Positions 44,782-55,733 of a stretch of 64,000 nt of DNA are shown here, piece after piece (the stretch's first letter is position 1; every line of letters begins with the position of its first letter). The DNA comes from Delphinapterus leucas. Its lineage: Eukaryota; Chordata; Mammalia; Artiodactyla; Monodontidae. Both the position numbers and the translations under genes were made by a program. The notes under the pieces were generated by a model, which was not told the DNA's origin, made no database searches, and saw only the letters and a program-made list of their open reading frames with translations. The DNA lies in the NCBI RefSeq assembly GCF_002288925.2, contig NW_022097996.1:5884686-5948685 (forward strand). Direction: 5' to 3'.

Positions 44782-46439
44782 TCTGTGCCTGTGGCGGGTG
44801 GACCCCGGCCAGGGACAGCCCCTTCCCAAGTTCCCAGCAACTGCTGGAGCTCATTTTGCACCCGGGAACTGTGAGGGACTCTCCCTGAGAGGCGTCAGCT
44901 GCCCCAGTGCACAAGGCCATTTGGAGCAGAGAAACGTCCAGAGCTATGGTCCACATTTGGTGTCACTTGGGGGTAAGTCGCTCCATCTTGCACAGGCTGG
45001 GAATTCTCTCCACTCCATTTGGGTTACTTCCCTTGTAGGAAGTGAGACACTCTGGGTCTGTTCTCTTTTGAGAGCTAAGCCAGTCTGTTTGGAGACCTCC
45101 ATCTGGGAGTAGAAATGGAATTTTAGACTACACCTCCACTGATTTTCTGTGTGACCGTAGTTTGTGTTTTTGTGTGTGTGTATTGTTTTGGGGTGAGCCA
45201 CTCCAGCTTGCGCCTTTGTTAGTGGGACCGTTCGTTTGTTGTTTGTATGTGTGTGTATCAGTATGCACTGGTCAGTTGAGACGTCTTCGGTAACAGGGCT
45301 TGCGTGTGAGGGCACCAGGGTATCCTTCCCTATTGTGTTGGGTTTTGCCTGTGGTCGAGCATTGGTTGGGATTTTCCTTTTGCAATGAATGGGTATCTCC
45401 CTTTTTGGCGCTGGGGAACTGTGATCCTGAAAGACCATTTTGCATTGCATTTGTTTGCTTTATTAATACTAGATAACACCAGCCATGAATAATTAAGTAT
45501 GGATAATCAGAGCTCTGTTCCATCTTGCAGTCCCCCTAGCATGTATTTTGCAAAAGTGGGAGATCTTCAGTATGCTCCTAGAAAGAGAGAGAAAGAAGAT
45601 ATTTTTTTAACATTTCACCACCACTACATTCTTTAGACTCTGGACTAAATTAATTAAGATGAAACTCTCTTAAAATTCCAAAACTGGTTCTTTTTGCATA
45701 TGCAGTTAAGAGAAAGCTGGCTTGATAAAATACCTTTTTTTCAGAATTCTGACCCCAAGAGAACGAAAATATTCTGAGGAGCAAGCTTGAAGGTAACTAA
45801 GTAAATTCAACCTATTCCAACTGTTATTTTTGGTTTGCATTTGCCAGGTGAATTGCCATGACACGTGTGGTAATGATTCCTTATCTTTACATTTGCATGT
45901 TGTTTGCTGTTAAAAAGTAGGATCCTTGTTTGAAAGAGTTGAGGAAATTGTTGGACTTCATTCACCCTTTTGTTTTTGTTCTGCAGGAATTAGATTTTGT
46001 TCTGTGTGTATGTTTACATTTGTCTTGCATGTAAGTTTGCTGGCTATGAGAGCTATCTGGATGTATGTGTTTCGTTATGATTAGGTGTCTTTGTCTTTGG
46101 ATAGTATTGCTGAGGTTAACTTGTAAATGAGCTCTATTTAATAGACTTAAAAGTAAATGCTTACCAATTAAATACTTACTACTATTTAGAAAACAGGCCA
46201 AAATGAACTTCAGGTCCTCATGATCTGGGAAATATTCAGTATGGAATTGATATCTGGTATTGAAGCTAGCTTAAGCTTGTTGGTTTGACTAATACAGACA
46301 TGTCTTTTAGAAAATTCAAACTACTTAGGATAAACCTTATAACCAGCAATAGAAATTTCTAGTAAGAGTTTCCTAAAAATAAGTATAAATTGTGAGAGAT
46401 GCCTTTAACATTACTTACTTAGGATGCTTTTAAATGCTT

Positions 46440-46850
46440 GTAATAGAAAACACAACTAAAAGTATCTTAAATAATTACGACTAACTCCTAATGGTTCCAG
46501 CATAGATTCAGTCAGTGAATCAGTGACATCAAGGATCCAGGTTCTTGCCATATTTTCCTCTGCCATTCTTACATGTCAGTTTCGTCCTTGGATTTGTTCC
46601 CTCATGATCCTAAGACAGCTTCCACAGCACCACTCCTCATCCAACAATGACCAGATTCAGGAAAGTATGAACCTTTTGTCCCTTTCAAGAGCAAAGGAAA
46701 CCCAAAAGTTCCCTTATTTGCCTTCACAGTTCTTAAGCAAGGTTGCACCTGTATTAAATCAAATATTGCCAAGAAGAAAAGGAATTACACCAGGATTGCC
46801 TTAACCTAATCCTCATTCACCCACTGGGGCTAAGGAGGGACCAATGAAAA
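46440..46850. repeat. Possible ancient repeat inside the ERV internal region
   Basis: 'aaggatccaggttcttgcca', 'tctgccattcttacatgtca' and 'ccttggatttgttccctcat' resemble the same unnamed repeat class as 41020-41420. Weak. Confidence 0.35.
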
Positions 46851-47332
46851 TCATGGGCCTAATAACTGAACAGTATTGGGGTTCTCTTGGCAAGGAGGTA
46901 TGAAGGCAATTGTTGGTGTGGTCAATACAGACATGTCTTTTATTGTGCCTGGGTTTACTGAGGGTGAATGGGTTTATGTTGTTTCTGTTGCACAGTTTGT
47001 CAACAGAAAAAAAAATTAGCTTGGTATGATGAAATTCTTATAAGTAAATTAGATGCAAATAGGATGAGAGCTTTTGGGTGATCTCTTTAGAAATGGCTAT
47101 GATTTGGGAATGTCTGCTTAAGGGTGGTCCCTCCAGATATTTGGTAACTTAAATTTTAGAGTTGTGCTAGTTTGGGTTGGATGGTGGGGGATTACTGAAT
47201 AGCTAGGTCATTCCCAGGCAGGGTACTGAAACATTAAGTACTGAATATAGAAGCTAAAGGTGTCTGGGACTATGTTTGGTGCCACACTGAGATATTTTCT
47301 ATAAAAAGCAGATGTTTTAAAATATTATTATT

Positions 47333-47540
47333 GGGCTTCCCTGGTGGCCAGTGGTTGAGAGTCCGCCTGCCGATGCAGGGGACACGGGTTCGTGCCCCGG
47401 TCCGGGAAGATCCCACATGCCGCGGAGTGGCTGGGCCCGTGAGCCATGGCCGCTGAGCCTGCGCGTCCGGAGCCTATGCTCCGCAACGGGAGAGGCCACA
47501 ACAGTGAGAGGCCCACGTACTGCAAAAAAAAAAAAAAAAA
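47333..47540 (+). mobile_element. CHR SINE (intermediate form) in the ERV
   Basis: 'gggcttccctggtggccagt' (three bases missing in the A-box region) to '..gaggcccacgtactgc' plus an A-tail. The close match to the general consensus indicates a young copy. The target duplication is not clear. Confidence 0.92.
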
Positions 47541-47856
47541 ATGTTGTTTGCCAACCTACAGAATGCTAAAGGACAGTTAATAATTGATTGCTTCTTGGGT
47601 TTCACTAGAAATTAAGGGTTTTTTAGAGCTTTGGATTCAAATTTAAATATGTAATTAAAGCTACTAAAATAATAAAGGAAACATTTCAGTATACAGCAGG
47701 AAAGTAGGATATATATTTTTTTAAAAGGGAGTTTTACACATGGTTGGGCTGAGATTAGGTTAAACTTAAGTAAATGGATTTTGTTATTAAAAATAGGCTG
47801 GTGCAAGACTCGATTTGGTCCCTCTCTACTAAGGGAACAAGTTTACTTAGAATGCT

Positions 47857-48128
47857 TTTTTTTTTTTTTTTTAATTTATTTTTGGCTGTGTTGGGTCTTC
47901 ATTGCTGCGCGGGCTTTTCTCTAGTTGCAGTGAGCGGGAGCTACTCTTCATTTGGTGCGGTGGCTTCTCTTATCGCGGAGCCTGGGTTCTAGAGCACAGG
48001 CTCGGTAGTTGTGGCACACGGGCCCAGTTACTCCATGGCATGTGGGATCCTCCCAGACCAGGGCTCGAACCCGTGTCCCCTAGCATTGGCAGGCGGATTC
48101 CCAACCACTGCGCCACCAGGGAAGTCCC
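47857..48128 (-). mobile_element. CHR-1-like SINE in the ERV
   Basis: Complement of the long form, internally shortened. Target duplication tagaatgct at 47848-47856 and 48129-48137. Confidence 0.92.
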
Positions 48129-48730
48129 TAGAATGCTGCTTTTGATAACAGATTATGTGAACTTCCTTGCCTTTAAGTGATCTATATTTGCTTCTGAGAT
48201 CTCTTCTCACTTTGGTTAAGAAACAAGTATTGTCTTACAGTGACCTGTGATCTTATTTGACCAAGTGTTTTGAAACTTTTTGAGGAACTTCCCAAATACC
48301 AAATTTTAATTAAAATTCTTTTGCCCTCCAGCTAACTTTGGGATGCTTTAGAGGGCCCTTGATGCATCTTAGAAGTATTTAACTCGTATTATTTGGTATG
48401 TTGAATTACATGGGAAGCATCGTCAAGTGGGTGATAAGCCTCCTCAGATTATACAGTACATATAAATGTTATTAATATATTCTAGAAATTATGTAAAGTT
48501 TCTGAAATGTAGATATGTCCTGGTATAATGCTATCAGTCATAATTCTGGTTATCTTAAAATGTTGTATATCGCAGCAACTTGACTAAGCTTTTCTGTTAA
48601 CACACTGTAATCAGATCTTTAACCTTGCCTTTTTAAGTCTTTAATAGACAGTTAAGCTGATGCTTTGCAAACTTGCTTCATCTTCAAGAAGATTCACAGG
48701 AAGGACTAATAAATTTTAGATTATAATACT

Positions 48731-48851
48731 TTTTTTTTTTTTTTTTGCTGCACGACATGGCAAAATTAAGTCGCAATCTTAATTCCCCGACCGGGGATTG
48801 AACCCATGCCCCCTGCAGTGGAAGTGCAGAGTCTTAACCACTGGATCGCCA
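48731..48851 (-). mobile_element. Short CHR-family SINE in the ERV, head lost
   Basis: The complement of the short form is clear ('accggggattgaacccatgc', 'gagtcttaaccactggatcg'). The usual terminal 'gaagtccc' is replaced by 'ttatactc', so about eight head bases are lost or rearranged. Flanking 'agattata' recurs on both sides. Confidence 0.87.
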
Positions 48852-50561
48852 GGTTATACTCAGATTATACTGCTGAACTGGGTAAGACATTTAAAACCCT
48901 AATGGAAGTCCTGATGGCTTCATAAAAAGTTAACAAAAGGATTGGTTACTAAGTGAACTGGTGAATACGGTTATAATGTTTATGGGTTTTGTCTGGAATA
49001 TTACTGATTCTGATTTGTGTTTTCCAGATATAGGGAAGCACTTCCTCTCAAGTTACTCATGAGTTACCGAAATTTGGTAAATTATACCTTACTGAGTAAA
49101 ACTGAAATATTTTTCTTTTCTCTCTGGCTGGTCCCTCCAGAAACTGGAGATCCTTGGGTTCTGAGCAGCCTTATCAGGTGAATGGGCAAAGACTGTCTCC
49201 TGGCATGTACAGGAATCTTCATATTTTGGGGACCAAGAATGCCACCAAGGCAGAATCTGATGGCAGGCCTTTGGCATGGATTTCCTGGCCTTGAGAGGCC
49301 TTTGGGAATTCAGTCTAAGACTCCTGAGGAGTTCCACCACAGCCAGTTTGGGAAAGCCTATGTAGTCAATTGACCAGACTTAATTTACATGTTTGTGGAG
49401 AACACTGCCTGCTTATAAGTCTACTGCTAAAAGCACATGTACAATGCTTGTGTGGCAATTGGGTATAAGTGATAAAATGTATGGCCTATAAAGTGTATAC
49501 CCATTAACATACCTCTGAGCCTGTTCACAGTATTTGATCAGTTTTCCCCCATCATGAGTATCTAGGCAAATATAAAGGAGGTCTAGCGCCAAGGGACATG
49601 ATCTAGACCTGGGGCAAGAAGCTAAATCACCCTGGCATCAAGGGACATGTTTTGGTCTGTTGAAGAATTTGCAGTTAACAAGGGAGATGACGGGAAATCT
49701 GTACATATTTTGAGGTCTGGGGAAGTCATTCTAGCTGATACATGATTTAACTTAAACTTTACTGACCAGAGCAGCCTGTTTTGTGGCCTTTCGGACATGC
49801 ATTGTACATCTGCCTTGGCCATTGAGGAGTGGAATACATTTGAAAGTCAAAACTGGAGTAGATGTGGTTCAGACGTTCAAGGTAAAACTAGTGGCCATTG
49901 TGCATGTGATTTCAGGCATATTCCTATATTGCTGAAAACTTGAATTTTCTGAGCTCTGTCATACTTGGGATGCCACCAGCCATTCTCAAAGTAGTGTCTG
50001 CTGGCAGATGGCAGCTGCAACTATATGACCTCAAGATCTCTTGTAACTATTAAATTTTTAGACAATAAAATTGTTTTAGTCAGATGTCAGCAGAAAAAGG
50101 AGACGTGCAGTGATCAAATTGCCCCTGTTATATATATGTTAATTCCACATCAGAAGTTAAAACCTACTTAGATGAAAGTACACAACTGGCTACCTGGCTA
50201 CAAGTCTCCCCCAAAGTGCCAGGTCCAGACTGGTTTTCAGGCTTATTCTCCTGAATTCCTCAGGGAATGAGATTTTTATTATACAAGACTCAGATCCAGG
50301 ACTTGGAACTCGAGAATATTTCCAGCTCTGTGCCCATTTCCCAAATCAAGGTAGGACTATGTCCCATTTCAGGAGGAAGTAGCCAGAGTGGTAATCACCC
50401 CATTCCCTGAAAGAATTGGGGAAAGATGAAACAGGATTGGAGTTGGAAACCAAATCACTGTGAAATGGAGTTCCTCTGCTGAGTTTATGATTAACCTCTC
50501 TATCCAAAACACCGTTCCCCTCTTGTTGTCCAACACCTTGTCCTCAAGATTGAGGAGTATC

Positions 50562-50577
50562 AAAGAAAAGGGAAGAA
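50562..50577 (+). promoter_or_regulatory. Polypurine tract before the 3' LTR
   Basis: aaagaaaagggaagaa is an uninterrupted purine run ending one base before the 3' LTR start. This is the standard position for plus-strand priming. Confidence 0.85.
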
Positions 50578-50578
50578 T

Positions 50579-50998
50579 TGTAATATGGAGGAACAAATCT
50601 GACTCCATATTAGATCTGCTCCTTTTACCTTATTTAACCTTTGTGTTCTATTGCCTGTGCTTAGTCATGCTGGCTTTGCATCTTTTGTAAAAGAATGCTG
50701 CCTATAGCCTGAAATATACAGGGTAACCTAACCTTGACCTGACCTGACCAGAGAATAACAGGAACATCAGGACCTTACTGACCTGGCCTACGTAGACAGC
50801 TACATCCAACACAAAGAAGTGTGCAACAACTAACCACACCCCTCCCTCATCTTGCCTTTAAAGGGCTTTGCTAAAAGCCTTTTGGGAGTTGCAGCTTTTT
50901 AAGGCATAAGCCACCCATCTCCTTGCCTGGCCCTGCAATAAACATTTCTCTGCTCCAAACTCCGTATTGTTTGGCCTCACTGCGCATCAAGCACACAG
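50579..50998 (+). mobile_element. 3' LTR of the ERV, end eroded by GT repeats
   Basis: It starts TGTAATA and keeps an intact AATAAA at 50937-50942. Its last ~18 bases, present in the 5' LTR as '..gacttgcgttcggtaaca', are replaced by GT repeats, so the target duplication cannot be read. Relative to the 5' LTR it has a small insertion near 50770-50800. Confidence 0.88.
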
Positions 50999-52236
50999 TG
51001 TGTGTGTGCTGTATGTTATGTGTAGAATGTGTGTGTGGTATGCATGATGTGGTGTTTGTGTGGTGTATATGGTGTGTGTCTGTGGTTTGTGTGGTGTGTG
51101 TGTGTGTGGTATGTGAAGGGTGTGTGTGGTAAGTGTGCATGGTATATGTGTGTGGTCTGTGTGTATGGGGGGGGTACTTCCAGTGTGTGGTCTGTGTGTT
51201 TGTGTGCTGTCTGTGGGGTGCGTGTATGTGTGTGTCATCTGTATGGTGTGCACGTTGTGCATGTAGTGTGTGTGTGGTATATGTGTCTGTAATTTGTGTG
51301 GTGTCCATGGTGTGTGTCATGTGTTTGGTATATGTGTGTGTATGGTATATGTGTATGTGGTGTTTCTACCTTCTGTGCTGTGTTTACAGGTGTGTTTGGT
51401 GTGTGGTATATGTGTGGAGTGCATAGTGTATGTGTGTGGTCTGTGTGTGTGGTGTGCATGTGTGGTATGTGTATCTTTGGTTTCTGTGGTGTCTGTGGTG
51501 TGTGGTGTGTGTCATGTGTTTGGTGTATGTGTGATATATGTATGTGTGGTGTTTGTGATGTGGTTTGTGTGATCTGTGTTGGGAACATGTCTGTGGTATG
51601 GGGGGTGTGGTGTGTGTGTGGTTTGTGTGGTGTCCGTGATGTATGTGTTGTGTGTGTGGTATGTGTTTGGTGTATGTTTGTGTCTGATATATGTGTATGT
51701 GTGGGTGTGGCATATGCGGTGTATGTGTGTAGTGTATCTGGAGTGTGTGGTCTGTATGTGGGTTTTGTGGTGTCTGTGGTGTATGTGTTGTGTGAGGTCT
51801 GTGTATGTGTGTGTGGTGTGCATGGTGTACGTGTGTGTGTGGGGTGTATGTTATGTGTATGTGGTGTGTGGTGTGTGGGTGAGGCATGTGGTATATGTGT
51901 GATGTATATGTGTGTCTGAATGTGTTGTGGTATTTGTGTGTGTGATCTATGTGTGGTGTGTGTGTGTGGTGTCTTTGTGGCATGTGTGGTGTGTGTATGT
52001 GTGGTGTATGTGTGTGGTCTCTGTGTGGTATGTTGTGTTTGTGTATGGTGTGTGTGGTTTGTGTTGTATGTGTAGTGCATGTGTGTGTGGTCTGTGTGGT
52101 GTGTTTTGTGTGTGTTTTGCATGGTGTGTGTGGTGTGGTGTTTTTGGTGTGTGTGTCGTGTGTGTGGTGTCTGTGCGTGGTTTGTGCCGTGTGTAGTGTA
52201 CGTGGTGTATGTGTGTGGTGGTAGTGGTGCTTGTAC
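50996..52236. repeat. 1.2-kb GT-rich satellite-like tract
   Basis: Nearly pure alternating purine-pyrimidine GT with interspersed 'tat', 'gg' and 'ctg' variants in irregular higher-order units such as 'tgtggtgtgtgtgtgtggta'. A short unique island lies at about 51361-51392. Because CA/TG repeats contain no stop codons, both strands show long spurious frames (His-Thr-rich on minus, Cys-Val-rich on plus). Confidence 0.93.
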
Positions 52237-54735
52237 ACGGTACCCGTAATGTCCTGACATTGTCCTCTGTATGGGATGAGTGTTCTGTCTTCCCAGGTGT
52301 GACAGGGGTGTCCTTTTCTTTTCCTCACACCTTCCTTTACACACACAGGAAAACCAACGACAGGGGAGACTTGGCAGTAGCTTAGAGCCAGGCCCACTTC
52401 CGGTTAAAGAACATTTACGGATGAAATGGCCAATCTGAAGTAAACAAAAGAGGTTGTGGGGAGGGGGACAGGTTAAAAAGAGGAAGGAGGAGGAGGAGGA
52501 GAAAACCGTGTGAACTTCAGCACACTATACTTGTGGTCACACAGAACAAATTCCTTTTTACTCGGTACATAAACTTGTCCTAAGCAATGTGCTCGAAGGG
52601 AAAATTCCCAAGCTGCAGTGCTAGGTTCAGAGTCATCTATCAAGTTAATCATGATCTATTTTCTTGCCCTGAATAGCGTCAGCTGGAATGTGTTACATTC
52701 CATCCCAGGAAGGGAATCCAAGGGAACAATTCCCAGCAAGCAACTGTTCAGTCTGCAGAGTGAAAACCTCCAAGTCCTTTCATTACTGTTCACAATATTT
52801 TTCCATCATCTTCCAATTGGGGAGATATAGTCAAATGGGAAAATAAGGATTGGAACATACATTATACAGTTTTGGAACCAACACGGTGTTGGTGTCAGGA
52901 GAGACCAAGATTCCAATCAGAAGGCAAGGAGAGGTTTGGTACAAGATATTCACTTATGGAGGGTGGAAAAAATAAGGTGGGCCTGCTACATACAAATTTG
53001 GCACAAACTTATAAGAGTACAAATGCTTAACTCAGTTCCTTTCACAAGTACCTAAAAGAAGTGGTTGGCCTAATGATATTTTAGCATTCAGCTATGTAAT
53101 ATTTGACAGAATAATGGAATATGCAAAACTATAAAAATGTAGTAAATTGTACACTGTGAATTGTAAAATGAATATCAATTTGAGTGATACAACAGATTTA
53201 AAATGTAAATTTTTATAATTCTGAAGTGTTATTATATTCATTTACTTCATTTGAGATAAAAAATGCCAATATTCTATTTGCTCACAGACCTGATGTAGCC
53301 ACCTTAACCATGAATGTCCACAGGAAAAAAAATGAATTGGGCTATAAACTAGTTTCTCTAGTTTATGAATTATTGTCAGCCATGAGTTCTCTCCCTCTTC
53401 CAAATTTGGGCCTGATATTAATAGTACAAAGGACATATGTATCTATACATGAAAAGGAGGAAGCTGGGAATTTTCTGGATTACGTGGGCTAACAAAAAAT
53501 TTCTCATGGAATACACAATGAATTGAAGCAATATTTTAAAAGAAAATTTACTTAATTTATCAAGTTAATTTCTTCTATTCTTCCTTATTTGGATGTGAGT
53601 AAATAGTCTACAGACAAAAGATATTTTCCTATTGTACTAAAGAATCACATTATCCAGTTTTTGGCATTGGTCTAGAGTCTAGACATTTTTATATCAATAT
53701 TATACAAAAAAAATCACTAGAATTTAACCTAATTGACTACTCAAGGCACTAGATTAAAAGTCAGTGAATCCACCCAGGAGACAAGCAAGCACAGGTGCAC
53801 AGCAGTTGACCCCTGGCATGCCAGCTGTTGCCTTTTGGGTTCATGTGAATGTGGGGAGGGTGGAAAAGAGCAAATTTGTTGACGAAATTTGCTAGTCACC
53901 CAAAGGCCTGATTTTTTGCCTTGGATTGTTTTGGGAGAACCCTGCCAACATTTAGGAAAGATGATAACTTGGACATTTGCCTATAATTCCTGTAACCCCT
54001 CCCAGCTGGAGCTAAGTATTAGCATGAAAACACGTTAAAATGGTCCTCCAAGGTTCAGCACCTCTAGGCTGCCTTAATCTGCTCCCCGTTCCATTTCACC
54101 TCAATTCTAAAAGCTCCATGTGTTCTTCTTCTATCCCAGCGATGCTGAGTTGCATCAAGTTGGCCGAGCCAGCAAGCTTTGGGAGTTGGTGGAGGAGAAC
54201 ATTTTGAAATCATCTAAAAAGAACATGCTTTTTAATTACAAGAGGGTGGGGAGTGAGGAGACTTCTCCCCAGATAATTGGACCCAAATGGAAATAAGGCT
54301 TTGCAAAAATGGAATTATTGAAAAATATCAGTAACAGTGATGTCTAGATGGTAACTCAAACAGTGGCTCCCTAACAAAATCCACCGATTTATCCATTCCC
54401 TGATGAAGACCTTTACTCAGTGTTTCCTCTGAGAAACACTGCCAAGCACGTGGGTGGGTGTTAGACAACACTCATGTGTAAGGGAGATGGCCCTGCTCGG
54501 AGAGCCATTCTCAGAGCTCCAAACGGACAAGGACAGCTGCCTGATGCCCTTAGTCTCTCTACCACTGACATATCCTTACATAAGCCAAAAGGAGGAGTCT
54601 GTGACTCAAAAGGTCCTTAGAAGTATTTCATGGCTCCACCCTTTTCAACTGACAGGCATCAGAGAAAGATCCTGACAAGGGATAGCTGAGCACACTAATG
54701 ACACAAAGCATGGCTTAAGTGAACTCCTCCTTGTT
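52237..54735. other. Single-copy sequence, nothing recognised
   Basis: A short GGA repeat lies at 52479-52502. No interspersed repeat or credible exon seen. Confidence 0.4.
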
Positions 54736-54739
54736 TTGA

Positions 54740-54983
54740 AACCCACTGATAAACACAAACTTTTTGCAGATAAAACAACAGAGGCAGAGAACAGAAGGTG
54801 GTTGCCAGGGGTCAGTGGGGGAGGAGGGAGCTGACTACCAAGGGCAGCAGAGGGAGCTTTCTGTGGGAGGGAGTGGTTGGTTCTGCGTCCTGATTGTGGT
54901 ACATCTATGACTCTGTGCATTTCTCAAAGTTTACAGAAATGTACATACACAAAAGTGAATTGTACTGTATGCCCATTCACAGT
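54740..54983 (+). repeat. Probable old L1M 3'-end relic
   Basis: 'gaaggtggttgccaggggtc', '..cattgtggtacatc'-like text at 54890-54908 and 'gaattgtactgtatgcccat' follow the order of old L1 3' ends. Diverged. Confidence 0.5.
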
Positions 54984-55733
54984 AAACTTAAAGAAAAGGG
55001 GACCCTCATGCACTGTTGGTGGGAATGTAAATTGGTGCAGCCACTATGGAAAATAGTATGGAGGTTCCTTAAAAAACTCCAAATAGAGCTACCATACGAT
55101 CCAGCAATCCCACTCCTGGGTGTATATCAGAAGAAAATGTGTATTTGAAAAGATACATGCACCCCAATGTTCACAGCAGCACTATTTACACAAGCCAAGA
55201 CATGGAAGCAACCTAATGTCCATCAACAGAGAAATGGATAAAGAAGATGTGGTATATATACACAATGGAATATTACTCAGCCATAAAAAGGAATGAAATA
55301 ATGCCATTTGCAGCAACATGGATGAACCTAGAGATGGTCATACTAAGTGAAGTAAGCCAGACAGAGAAAGACAAATACCGTATCACTTATATGTATAATC
55401 TAAAATATGACACAAATGAACTTACTTACAGAACAGAAATAGACTCACAGACACAGAAAACAAACTTATAATTATCAAAGGGAAAAGGGGGTGGGGAGGG
55501 ATAAATTAGGGGTTTTGGATTAGCAGGTGCACACTACTATATATAAAATAGATAAACAACAAGGTCCCACTGTATAGCACAGGGAACTATATTTAATATC
55601 TTGTAGTAAACCATAATGGAAAAGAATGAAAAAGAATATAAACATGCACACACATATCTGAATCACTATGCTGTACAACAGAAACTAATACAACATTGTA
55701 AGTCAACTATACTTAAATAAAAAAACTTTTTTA
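54984..55733 (+). mobile_element. 5'-truncated L1: ORF2 end and 3' UTR
   Basis: The sequence opens with the ORF2 tail ('[20 protein letters not shown]', '[18 protein letters not shown]'). It continues through 'MWYIYTMEYYSAIKRNEI' in another frame, and ends with the L1 3' UTR ('gctgtacaacagaaactaat') and an A-rich tail. It has plus orientation, unlike most L1s here. A target duplication is not clear. Confidence 0.9.

Larger units (their letters stand above)
44782..50561 (+). mobile_element. ERV internal region, no readable genes
   Basis: About 5.8 kb separate the LTRs, of which about 0.6 kb is later SINE. A leader-like 5' part (44782-45600) is followed by AT-rich sequence. I found no frame with recognisable gag, protease, reverse transcriptase, integrase or envelope motifs; all frames are shorter than about 170 codons. 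It may be a very decayed provirus or a non-autonomous element. A direct repeat pair lies at 46279-46309 and 46912-46942, and a possible ancient repeat at 46440-46850. Confidence 0.75.

Noticed and set aside
44328..50998. A solo-LTR pair flanking host sequence rather than an ERV
   Set aside because: The primer site and polypurine tract lie in exact retroviral positions, so a provirus-type insertion is the better reading.
50996..52236. CRISPR-like or telomere-like array
   Set aside because: There are no constant repeats with unique spacers and no TTAGGG units; it is simple GT repeat variation.
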